Of a stretch of 6,926 bases of DNA, positions 1 through 5,671 are shown piece by piece; position 1 is the first letter of the stretch; the number at the start of each line of letters is the position of its first letter. The notes beneath the pieces were generated by a model. That model had not been told where the DNA came from. It saw only the letters and a list, made by a program, of their open reading frames with translations, and searched no databases. This DNA is from Paludibacteraceae bacterium. GTDB lineage: Bacteria > Bacteroidota > Bacteroidia > Bacteroidales > Paludibacteraceae. A program made the position numbers and the translations under genes. The stretch covers positions 1-6,926 of the forward strand of contig CANFFA010000128.1 in NCBI GenBank assembly GCA_947445425.1, given 5' to 3'.

Positions 1-1049
1 AGGTAATTGTCTAATTCCTGTTTGAGAAAATCAGAGATGAATTTACTAACAGAAACTCCATCCTTAGCCATATCTCGCGATCCCAACTTTGTTTTGGTTT
101 GTGATTCAAAGATAGGCTCTTCAACACTGATGGATACAGCAGCAATCAAACCATTTCGAATATCAGCCAACTCCATGTTTTTGGAGTAAAACTCTTTAAT
201 GGTTCTTGCAGCTGCCTCACGAAATGCACTTTGATGTGTTCCTCCTTGAGTGGTATGTTGTCCATTAACAAAAGAATAATACTCCTCACCGTATTGATCG
301 CTATGGGTAAAAGCAATTTCAATGTCCTCACCTTTAAGGTGAATGATGGGATAAAGAGATTGAGCAGTAATATTTTCGTTCAACAGATCTGTTAAACCAT
401 TGCGTGAAAGGATCTTTTTTCCATTAAAATTAATAGTTAAGCCAGTATTCAAATACGCATAATTGCGCAACATGGTTTCAATATACTCCTCCTTATAAAT
501 ATAATTCTCAAACAAAGTATCATCTGGCTGAAAATAGATGAGGGTACCTCTTTCACTATTGTCAGTAAATACATTAGAATCGCTTACCAGCTTCCCTTTT
601 TCAAACTCCGCTTTACGCGATTGGCCATCACGAAAGCTTTGAACTACAAACTTTTCTGAAAGTGCATTTACAGCCTTTGTACCTACACCATTTAGACCAA
701 CAGACTTCTTAAATGCTTTGGAATCATATTTTCCACCGGTATTCATAATTGAAACGGCATCCACCATTTTACCCAATGGAATTCCCCTTCCATAATCTCG
801 CACTTGTACGCGACCGTCCTTTACCTTGACTTCAATTGATTTTCCAGCACCCATACGATATTCATCGATACAGTTGTCAAGTACCTCTTTTAGAAGAACA
901 TAAATACCATCATCTACATGGGTTCCATCCCCCAACTTACCAATATACATTCCTGGCCTACGGCGTACATGCTCCAAGCCTTCGAGGGTAATAATATTAT
1001 TATCACCATAATCCACCGTTTGAGGTGTTAAACTTAAATCATCAGTCAT
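1..1049 (-). CDS. parE: DNA topoisomerase IV subunit B (ParE), N-terminal 349 residues; C-terminus beyond window
   Basis: This is the ATPase subunit of topoisomerase IV, which with ParC unlinks replicated chromosomes. I translated it by hand from the ATG at 1049-1047; the frame stays open to the left edge, giving 349 full codons, so the TOPRIM and C-terminal parts are missing. The GHKL ATPase is clear: N-box EVLDNCIDE (residues 55-63, with E55 and N59 matching the GyrB catalytic Glu and Mg-binding Asn), G1 box DYGRGIP (85-91), and ATP lid SVGLNGVGTKAVNALS (116-131). The transducer domain follows, with VNGQHTTQGGTHQSAF (261-276) and the QTK-loop lysine in SQTKTKLGS (316-324). The forms RPGMYIGKLGDG, NTGGKYDSKAFKKSVGLNGVG and the QHTTQGG loop fit Bacteroidota ParE better than GyrB, which normally has AGGKF and GGLHGVG here; this is from memory of the families. 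ParC would be expected just downstream, outside the window. There is no obvious Shine-Dalgarno, which is normal for the phylum. GyrB is the only serious alternative. Confidence 0.93.
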   Translation of the reverse strand, partial: MTDDLSLTPQTVDYGDNNIITLEGLEHVRRRPGMYIGKLGDGTHVDDGIYVLLKEVLDNCIDEYRMGAGKSIEVKVKDGRVQVRDYGRGIPLGKMVDAVSIMNTGGKYDSKAFKKSVGLNGVGTKAVNALSEKFVVQSFRDGQSRKAEFEKGKLVSDSNVFTDNSERGTLIYFQPDDTLFENYIYKEEYIETMLRNYAYLNTGLTINFNGKKILSRNGLTDLLNENITAQSLYPIIHLKGEDIEIAFTHSDQYGEEYYSFVNGQHTTQGGTHQSAFREAAARTIKEFYSKNMELADIRNGLIAAVSISVEEPIFESQTKTKLGSRDMAKDGVSVSKFISDFLKQELDNY

Positions 1050-1074
1050 AATCTTATATCTATATTTGTTCAAG

Positions 1075-1133
1075 AATGAAAAATGGTCAATGATAAATTG
1101 TCAGTCACATTTTATCATTAACCATTCATCATT
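1075..1133 (-). terminator. Candidate hairpin terminator after the EnvC-like gene
   Basis: Arms 1082-1097 and 1111-1126 are inverted repeats matching at 15 of 16 positions around a 13-nt loop. In the minus-strand RNA the one mismatch becomes a G-U wobble, so the whole 16-bp stem can pair. After a short internal loop, a further 5 bp can pair (1075-1079 with 1129-1133). The stem begins about 20 nt past the EnvC-like stop codon, and the minus strand then reads ATTTTTCATTCTT, which is U-rich but interrupted. The stem is mostly A-U, so intrinsic termination may be weak; it could instead be an RNA-stabilising or attenuating structure in the parE leader. The inverted repeat is seen directly; its function is inferred. 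Confidence 0.4.
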
Positions 1134-1144
1134 AACTATTCATC
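1082..1144. repeat. Phased heptamer repeat tract in the EnvC-like/parE gap
   Basis: On the plus strand the gap divides into 7-bp units in one register. From 1117 they read ATTAACC, ATTCATC, ATTAACT, ATTCATC, so 1117-1130 and 1131-1144 are adjacent 14-bp direct repeats matching at 13 of 14 positions. The left arm has related units in the opposite orientation (AATGGTC, AATGATA, AATTGTC from 1082 to 1102), and this opposition creates the inverted repeat described for the candidate terminator. The tract stops immediately before the stop codon of the EnvC-like gene. It may be a simple-sequence expansion or a copy of a dispersed intergenic element; one window cannot distinguish these. Confidence 0.6.
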
Positions 1145-1145
1145 T

Positions 1146-2483
1146 TTATTTTGTAATCCAAGTTTCCGGATTTAGTAGGTTTTTATCCTTCCAAACCTGA
1201 AAATATAACTCCGTCTTATTATCGCCTTCATCGTCAGTATAGATCTTACCAATGGCCTGCTTAGCATTTACATGGTCCCCTTCACCAACTAAAATTTGCG
1301 TCAAATTCGCATATACTGTACGGAAATTACCATGTTTAATAATCACCGCATTATTGCTACCAGGAATTGAGAACCTTTGGGTGACGATTCCTTCAAATAC
1401 AGCCCTTGCAGTGCTATTGGCTGGAGTTTGTATATATATACCTTTATTATTGGTGGTTACATGTCGCAACATAGGGTGCGGTTGTACTCCAAAATGGCCG
1501 CTGATAAACCCATTTGTTACTGGCCATGGTAATCTGCCTGCATTGCGTTCAAAATTACCCGACAGCAGGGTCTCTTCGCGTGTAAGGGCAGAAACAGCTG
1601 GAGAAGCTGCTTCCTTCATAGCACCCGAAGGAATCGACTCTTGTTTTGTTTTTATACCTGTCTTGGTTTCAACCTTCTGTCTGGCTGCTAATCGAGCATT
1701 GTTTTCAGCTTCCAAGCGACTTCTTTCTGCAGCCTTTTTTGCTTCGGCTTTACGAATTTCAGCTGCGATAATTGCCTCAATTTTATTATTCAAATCATTG
1801 GCACGTTTCTGCTGCTCGCGTAATTCAGCCCGCAATTTCTGTTCTTCTTTTTGCAAATCGGTAAGCAAACTTTTCTCTCTTTGCTCATCCTTTGACAGAT
1901 TCTGTGTTTCTGTAACTTTGATTTTTACAACTTCCACTTTGGTTGACTTGTGTCCTACCAAACTATCATTTTTTAATGCAATTTGTTGTGTTACATTCTC
2001 AATATCATGAACTTGTCTTTCTCTGTAGTTAGAATATTCCTGTATGTATCTAAAACGACGCATGGATTGATCAAAACTTTGTGCTGAAAGTACAAACATA
2101 AATTTATTATAGACACTTCTATTGATTGAGGCATCTTGAACTAACTTAGCATAATCTGCTTTCAAAGATTTAAGGTTATTCTCGAGTACCATTTTTTCTC
2201 GATCTAACTTCGTAATCTCATGATTCAAAGCCCCAATCTCACCATTTATATTACTAATCAAAGTCTTACGTTCTTTGATATTCTTATTTATCAATGACAA
2301 CTTAATCAAAGAATTACTCTTCGATTTCTTAGTTGCGCTAAGCATTTTACTCGTAGTTTCCAATCTTTTAAGGGTCTGTTTGCGCTGTATCTCAAGTTCA
2401 GAAACAGATTGGGCTGATAAAACCACTGAAGTCATCAATGCTAGACAAGCAACAAATATACGGATAGATGATTTGAAATACAT
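1146..2483 (-). CDS. EnvC-like murein hydrolase activator: coiled coil plus degenerate LytM/M23 domain
   Basis: This is a 445-residue secreted protein. A Sec signal peptide spans residues 1-24 (hydrophobic run IFVACLALMTSVVLSA, likely cut at LSA|Q); Cys13 lies inside that run and does not form a good lipobox. A Lys/Glu/Gln/Ala-rich coiled coil covers about 28-270, a low-complexity linker about 271-315, and a LytM (peptidase M23) domain about 318-440 beginning LPWPVTNGFISGHFG. The zinc site is gone: the usual HxGxD is N346-K-G-I-Y350, the catalytic YAHL histidine is N393, and HxH is E425-L-Y427. The fold landmarks remain, including the GHF-x(3)-HPML segment and the C-terminal LNPETWI. The pattern matches E. 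coli EnvC, which does not cut wall but activates amidases under FtsEX control. The inferred role is therefore periplasmic activation of an N-acetylmuramoyl-L-alanine amidase during daughter-cell separation. The partner amidase and FtsEX are not in the window. It lies 56 bp downstream of the DUF4292 gene and is probably co-transcribed with it. Confidence 0.88.
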   Translation of the reverse strand: MYFKSSIRIFVACLALMTSVVLSAQSVSELEIQRKQTLKRLETTSKMLSATKKSKSNSLIKLSLINKNIKERKTLISNINGEIGALNHEITKLDREKMVLENNLKSLKADYAKLVQDASINRSVYNKFMFVLSAQSFDQSMRRFRYIQEYSNYRERQVHDIENVTQQIALKNDSLVGHKSTKVEVVKIKVTETQNLSKDEQREKSLLTDLQKEEQKLRAELREQQKRANDLNNKIEAIIAAEIRKAEAKKAAERSRLEAENNARLAARQKVETKTGIKTKQESIPSGAMKEAASPAVSALTREETLLSGNFERNAGRLPWPVTNGFISGHFGVQPHPMLRHVTTNNKGIYIQTPANSTARAVFEGIVTQRFSIPGSNNAVIIKHGNFRTVYANLTQILVGEGDHVNAKQAIGKIYTDDEGDNKTELYFQVWKDKNLLNPETWITK

Positions 2484-2539
2484 GAATCTCTGATTTTATT
2501 TTATGAAATAGGACTTATTTTAATTAAAAGAGTATTTAC

Positions 2540-3343
2540 TTAATACGATTGAAGTAATTTATTAATATCTGCTCTTGTAAATCGCTGTGTATTTGTTGGA
2601 ATAAAATGTATTGGTAAATTAAACTCAACTTTTTCTATCAATAATTTACAGGAAGCTGTTTTGTTATCATTTTTTGCCATAAGATTAATCTCTTTTGGGA
2701 AATTTACACCATTGATCGAAGTAAAGGCCTCGTAGTTAATCGAAAACTGATTGTGATTTCTTTCATCTTTCAAAAGAACTTTGAGGATGTTAAAACTGTC
2801 TGAAATAGTTGTGATTTGTTTTAAACTATTGTTTTGAATTTCGATTTGTTGCTGACCCATTGAAGGACTGTAGGAAGCAGATGAAAGACCTTTTTTATCA
2901 ATCGTAAATAACTGATTGGTTAACATGGCTTGAAAACTTTTAAAATCAAGTTTTATGCCTAATTTCTCTAAAAAGATATCGTAAGAACTTACAAAAAAAC
3001 GTCCATTCATTTTGTCAAATACCCTTACACTGTCCGGCATTATCTCGGCTTTAAATAGTTCTATTCCAAGAAAAGGCTGTATAGATAGATAAATTACAGA
3101 ATCGCGCTGGATTTTACAACTAGCGGATACATTCATTTCCTTATCTTCTAACTTCAAAGCAATATTCACTTTACTCATATTAGCTGTGGTGAAGCTGGGT
3201 TGAGTCAATTGTACCTTGCGAATAAAATCGGATGAGCCAGTTGATGAGCTATTCGTTTCTATTTTAGTTTTCGTTAAAGTTTTTGTTGTATTACATGAAA
3301 CGAGTAATACTAAACACGATATGATGTACGATTTCCAGTTCAT
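2540..3343 (-). CDS. DUF4292 family lipoprotein, possibly LolA/LolB-like
   Basis: This is a 267-residue lipoprotein. Residues 1-16 form a type II signal peptide with lipobox LVSC, placing the lipidated cysteine at C17. Cys10 (IISC) also resembles a lipobox, but the hydrophobic run before it is too short. A Ser/Thr/Lys linker runs to about residue 38 and a mostly beta-strand domain follows. Family landmarks I recognise as DUF4292 are KIQRDSVIYLSI-P-LGIEL (about 77-95), the MPDSVRVFDKMNGRFFV segment (102-118) and a short helical stretch EKLGIKLDFKSFQAML (126-141). The ordered strands ending in a C-terminal helix (about 256-265) suggest the open beta-barrel of LolA/LolB lipoprotein carriers; that is inference from pattern, not a search result. 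The residue after C17 is Asn and the flank is not acidic, so no surface-export signal is obvious; periplasm-facing attachment to the outer membrane is likely. It starts 36 bp after the TPR gene. The biochemical function is not established from sequence. Confidence 0.82.
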   Translation of the reverse strand: MNWKSYIISCLVLLVSCNTTKTLTKTKIETNSSSTGSSDFIRKVQLTQPSFTTANMSKVNIALKLEDKEMNVSASCKIQRDSVIYLSIQPFLGIELFKAEIMPDSVRVFDKMNGRFFVSSYDIFLEKLGIKLDFKSFQAMLTNQLFTIDKKGLSSASYSPSMGQQQIEIQNNSLKQITTISDSFNILKVLLKDERNHNQFSINYEAFTSINGVNFPKEINLMAKNDNKTASCKLLIEKVEFNLPIHFIPTNTQRFTRADINKLLQSY

Positions 3344-3379
3344 GAATTCTGTAGTTTATGTAGTATCAATGTATAAAAG

Positions 3380-5134
3380 TCATCTTACCCAGCCCTTATT
3401 TAAAATTTTAAGCTTTAGGGAATCGCTTTTATTTCCAATCTGAGAAGATTTAATCCACATGTCCAAGGCTTTAGAATCAAATTCGCCATTGGATTTTCCT
3501 GCCATCCATAGAATATCCCCATAATGTTCATACACTACACTCGAATCTTCTTTAGATCCCAGATTATCAATGGAACGCTCGATGTAAAATTTTGCCAAAG
3601 AATAGTTTCCTTCTTGGAATAATATCCAGGCATAAGTATCTAAAAAAGTGCTGTTCTTAGGTTCGAGTTCCACCGTCTTAGCACTCATTTTTTCGGCCTT
3701 TTTTAAATCTGTTTTTTCTAATGATAGATAATAAGCATAATTATTCATCACCATTACATTTTTGGGGTTGACCATTAATGATTGTTCATAAGATTCAAAA
3801 GCGGATTTTCTATCCGTAAGCTTATAATAAACATCACCCATTTGTGCATAAACATCTGCTTTCAAGGCCTTTTGGTCTATCTTTAGTAGAGGAAGTGCAG
3901 ACTGAAAAGAACCAATTGCTCCTTTATAATCTAGCAATTGAGATTTCGAAATACCGCTGTAAAAATGAAAGATAGGCAATTGTGGCAATTGAGTAATGGC
4001 CCTTGAAGTTACCAGTGAAATTTCATTGTATTTATTATCAGCTAAATACATTTGAATTAACCGTAACCAGGTTTGATCGTTCTTTGGATTAATATTCAAC
4101 ATGGATTCTAATTCAGCAATAGCTTCTGAATTTCGATGTTGATATTGCAAAAAAACGCCATAATATCCATGTGCCTTTTCTTCAAGTGGATAGCGATCGA
4201 TTAGCAATTTAAATAAGTTTTCAGTCTCCTTAAATTTCGTTGAATCTTTTACTAATTTTTCTACGTATTGTCCCAATACCTCCATCTTAGTATCTACCTC
4301 TAATTGGTCATTTTTCAATGCTTTTACTATAGATTCAAGTGCTTTTTTTGGGTCATTGATTGCTGTGTAATATTCAGATAATGAAACATAAACATATGCA
4401 TTTTGCGGATCTTCTTGTTCTACCTTCTGATAAATAAAAAAGGCTTTTTGAGGCATATTTTGCTGCATGAAAATGTCACCACGCAAAACGCTATATCGAG
4501 ATATGTCAGGATATTTATTGATTAATTTATCTATTTCAAAAATTGCTTTTTTAGGTTTGTTACACATAATGTATAACCGAAATTTCTCTATAGAAATATA
4601 TTCATCTATACTCGTTAATTTCTCTAACTGATTATAGGCAATAATTGCTTTTTCATACTCTTTGTTTTCTTTATAGAGTACAGCTAAAATTGTATAAATC
4701 TTCTCTTTATTAGGATAAAACTGTTTGAGTCTTTCAGCAACAAGGATGGCTTTTTTCCAATTATTCAAATTTGAATGCACTGAAATCAACTGCTCATTGT
4801 ACCACCAATTCGATGGTTGAAGTTGAACTGCCCTTTCAAAACATGCTACTGCCTTTGGAGCCATATCAATCGTCAGATATAATTTACCCAATTCAAACCA
4901 AGGAGCAGCATCCAAAGAATCGATAGAATTGCACAATTGAAAAGTTTCCATTGCAGCATCTGGTTGATTGTCATCCTTTAACCTCAGCGCTTCATAAAAA
5001 TAGTAATCAAATTGTCCTTGCGTAGAAGTGTTGAGTTGCTTTTTTACAACATGCTTTTCAACTACTTTCTTTTGTGAAGTACAAGAAAGCAGTAAAATAA
5101 TAGTTAAAGTAGTAAAGACAAGACGATTGCCCAT
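3380..5134 (-). CDS. TPR-repeat outer-membrane lipoprotein
   Basis: This is a 584-residue protein built almost wholly of tetratricopeptide repeats. The N-terminus MGNRLVFTTLTIILLLSC is a type II signal peptide with lipobox LLSC and lipidated C18, followed by a basic Lys/Val-rich tether (19-35). About 12-14 TPR-like helical pairs fill residues 42-570. Clear ones begin near 76 (APWFELGKLYL), 144 (EKIYTILAVLY), 213 (RYSVLRGDIFM), 246 (AYVYVSLSEYY), 321 (AHGYYGVFLQY), 427 (DVYAQMGDVYY), 460 (VMVMNNYAYYL) and 496 (TFLDTYAWILF). Residues about 280-318 are a degenerate repeat. The C-terminal block, with NNYAYYL, LDTYAWILF and VYEHYGDIL, is the most regular part. No catalytic motif is visible, so it is best seen as a protein-protein scaffold at the inner face of the outer membrane. 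In this position it may serve the wall-remodelling or lipoprotein machinery encoded beside it, but the partner is unknown. The ATG at 5134 is supported because it starts exactly at the signal peptide. Confidence 0.85.
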   Translation of the reverse strand: MGNRLVFTTLTIILLLSCTSQKKVVEKHVVKKQLNTSTQGQFDYYFYEALRLKDDNQPDAAMETFQLCNSIDSLDAAPWFELGKLYLTIDMAPKAVACFERAVQLQPSNWWYNEQLISVHSNLNNWKKAILVAERLKQFYPNKEKIYTILAVLYKENKEYEKAIIAYNQLEKLTSIDEYISIEKFRLYIMCNKPKKAIFEIDKLINKYPDISRYSVLRGDIFMQQNMPQKAFFIYQKVEQEDPQNAYVYVSLSEYYTAINDPKKALESIVKALKNDQLEVDTKMEVLGQYVEKLVKDSTKFKETENLFKLLIDRYPLEEKAHGYYGVFLQYQHRNSEAIAELESMLNINPKNDQTWLRLIQMYLADNKYNEISLVTSRAITQLPQLPIFHFYSGISKSQLLDYKGAIGSFQSALPLLKIDQKALKADVYAQMGDVYYKLTDRKSAFESYEQSLMVNPKNVMVMNNYAYYLSLEKTDLKKAEKMSAKTVELEPKNSTFLDTYAWILFQEGNYSLAKFYIERSIDNLGSKEDSSVVYEHYGDILWMAGKSNGEFDSKALDMWIKSSQIGNKSDSLKLKILNKGWVR

Positions 5135-5212
5135 TTAAACAATTGAAAATTAGTAATGAACAATAAATAACTAGCTAGTATTAAGTTTATCTAGTTTCTA
5201 CATTTAAACAAT
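5132..5212. repeat. 12-bp direct repeat flanking the dut/TPR-gene gap
   Basis: The 12-mer CATTTAAACAAT occurs at 5132-5143, overlapping the start codon of the TPR gene, and again at 5201-5212, just past the dut stop. The copies are 69 bp apart, which is a multiple of three. The distal copy therefore carries an ATG in frame with the TPR gene, but a TAG stop follows it at once, so it is not an alternative start. The rest of the 81-bp gap is AT-rich. It contains the palindrome CTAGCTAG (5171-5178) and a weak 6-bp inverted repeat (5169-5174 with 5191-5196). I see no convincing promoter matching the Bacteroidota -33/-7 pattern. Confidence 0.5.
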
Positions 5213-5215
5213 AAA

Positions 5216-5647
5216 TCATCTACCAGTATGTCCAAATCCACCAGCACCTCTTTCAGTCTCAGAAAGTTCTGATGCTGATTCCCACTCTGCTTGAACATGT
5301 GATGCGATAACCATTTGGCAAATACGTTCTCCATCTTTAATGATAAATTCATCAGCTGATAGATTGACCAAGACAACACATATTTCACCTCTGTAATCAG
5401 CATCAATAGTTCCTGGAGAATTCAAAACTGTAATACCAAATTTAATGGCCAATCCGCTTCTTGGTCGAATTTGAGCTTCATAACCTATAGGAAGTTCAAT
5501 GAATAAACCTGTAGGCACTAAAATTCTACACAAAGGTTTTAAAACCAAATCTTCATCAATATTAGCACGTAAATCCATGCCAGCAGATGATGCAGTTGCA
5601 TATTCAGGTAAATCGTGTTTTGATTTATTTACTATACATATTTTCAT
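5216..5647 (-). CDS. dut: dUTP diphosphatase (dUTPase), trimeric type
   Basis: This cytoplasmic enzyme hydrolyses dUTP to dUMP and pyrophosphate, keeping uracil out of DNA and supplying dUMP for thymidylate synthesis. All five trimeric-dUTPase motifs are present in a full-length 143-residue protein. Motif I is AGMDLRA (22-28) and motif II is RPRSGLA (61-67). Motif III is [15 protein letters not shown] (75-89), containing the catalytic-water aspartate D82 and the uracil-stacking Y85. Motif IV is DGERICQMV (105-113). Motif V is [11 protein letters not shown] (133-143), with F138 expected to close over the nucleotide. I chose the ATG at 5647-5645 because the protein then begins MKICIVNKS, as is usual for the family; an in-frame TTG two codons upstream is a weaker choice. 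It lies 24 bp after rodA in the same direction, so it is probably translated from the same message. Its nucleotide-pool role does not explain its place among envelope genes. Confidence 0.97.
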   Translation of the reverse strand: MKICIVNKSKHDLPEYATASSAGMDLRANIDEDLVLKPLCRILVPTGLFIELPIGYEAQIRPRSGLAIKFGITVLNSPGTIDADYRGEICVVLVNLSADEFIIKDGERICQMVIASHVQAEWESASELSETERGAGGFGHTGR

Positions 5648-5671
5648 TTGCAAGAAATATTTGTGAGTTAA

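Noticed and set aside
146..331. Short minus-strand open frame of 61 codons
   Set aside because: It is an out-of-frame shadow inside parE, whose own frame carries the full GHKL and transducer motifs.
1061..1068. TATATTTG on the plus strand, matching the Bacteroidota -7 consensus TAnnTTTG
   Set aside because: No TTG-type -33 element lies at the right distance upstream, and transcription would run antisense into the EnvC-like gene.
1050..1110. Possible minus-strand promoter for parE (TTGACC followed by an AT-rich TATAGA-like box)
   Set aside because: Spacing is about 20 bp and the sequence does not match the Bacteroidota -33/-7 pattern well; the TTGACC also lies within the hairpin arm.
1252..2010. 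A 252-codon open frame on the plus strand opposite the EnvC-like gene
   Set aside because: It lies entirely antisense to a clear coding gene. Its Cys/Ser/Phe-rich product is what the complement of a Lys/Glu/Ala coiled coil yields, and it matches no family I recognise.
2518..2529. Perfect 12-bp palindrome TTTTAATTAAAA in the gap between the DUF4292 and EnvC-like genes
   Set aside because: It is pure A/T with no loop or U-tract arrangement for termination, and such palindromes are expected by chance in this base composition.
5191..5406. Short minus-strand open frame of 71 codons overlapping the end of dut
   Set aside because: It is out of frame with dut and would overlap dUTPase motifs III-V; it shows no domain or start signal of its own.
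5648..5653. Upstream TTG start for dut, adding two residues
   Set aside because: The ATG at 5647 gives the usual family N-terminus (MKI...NKS) and needs no rare start codon.
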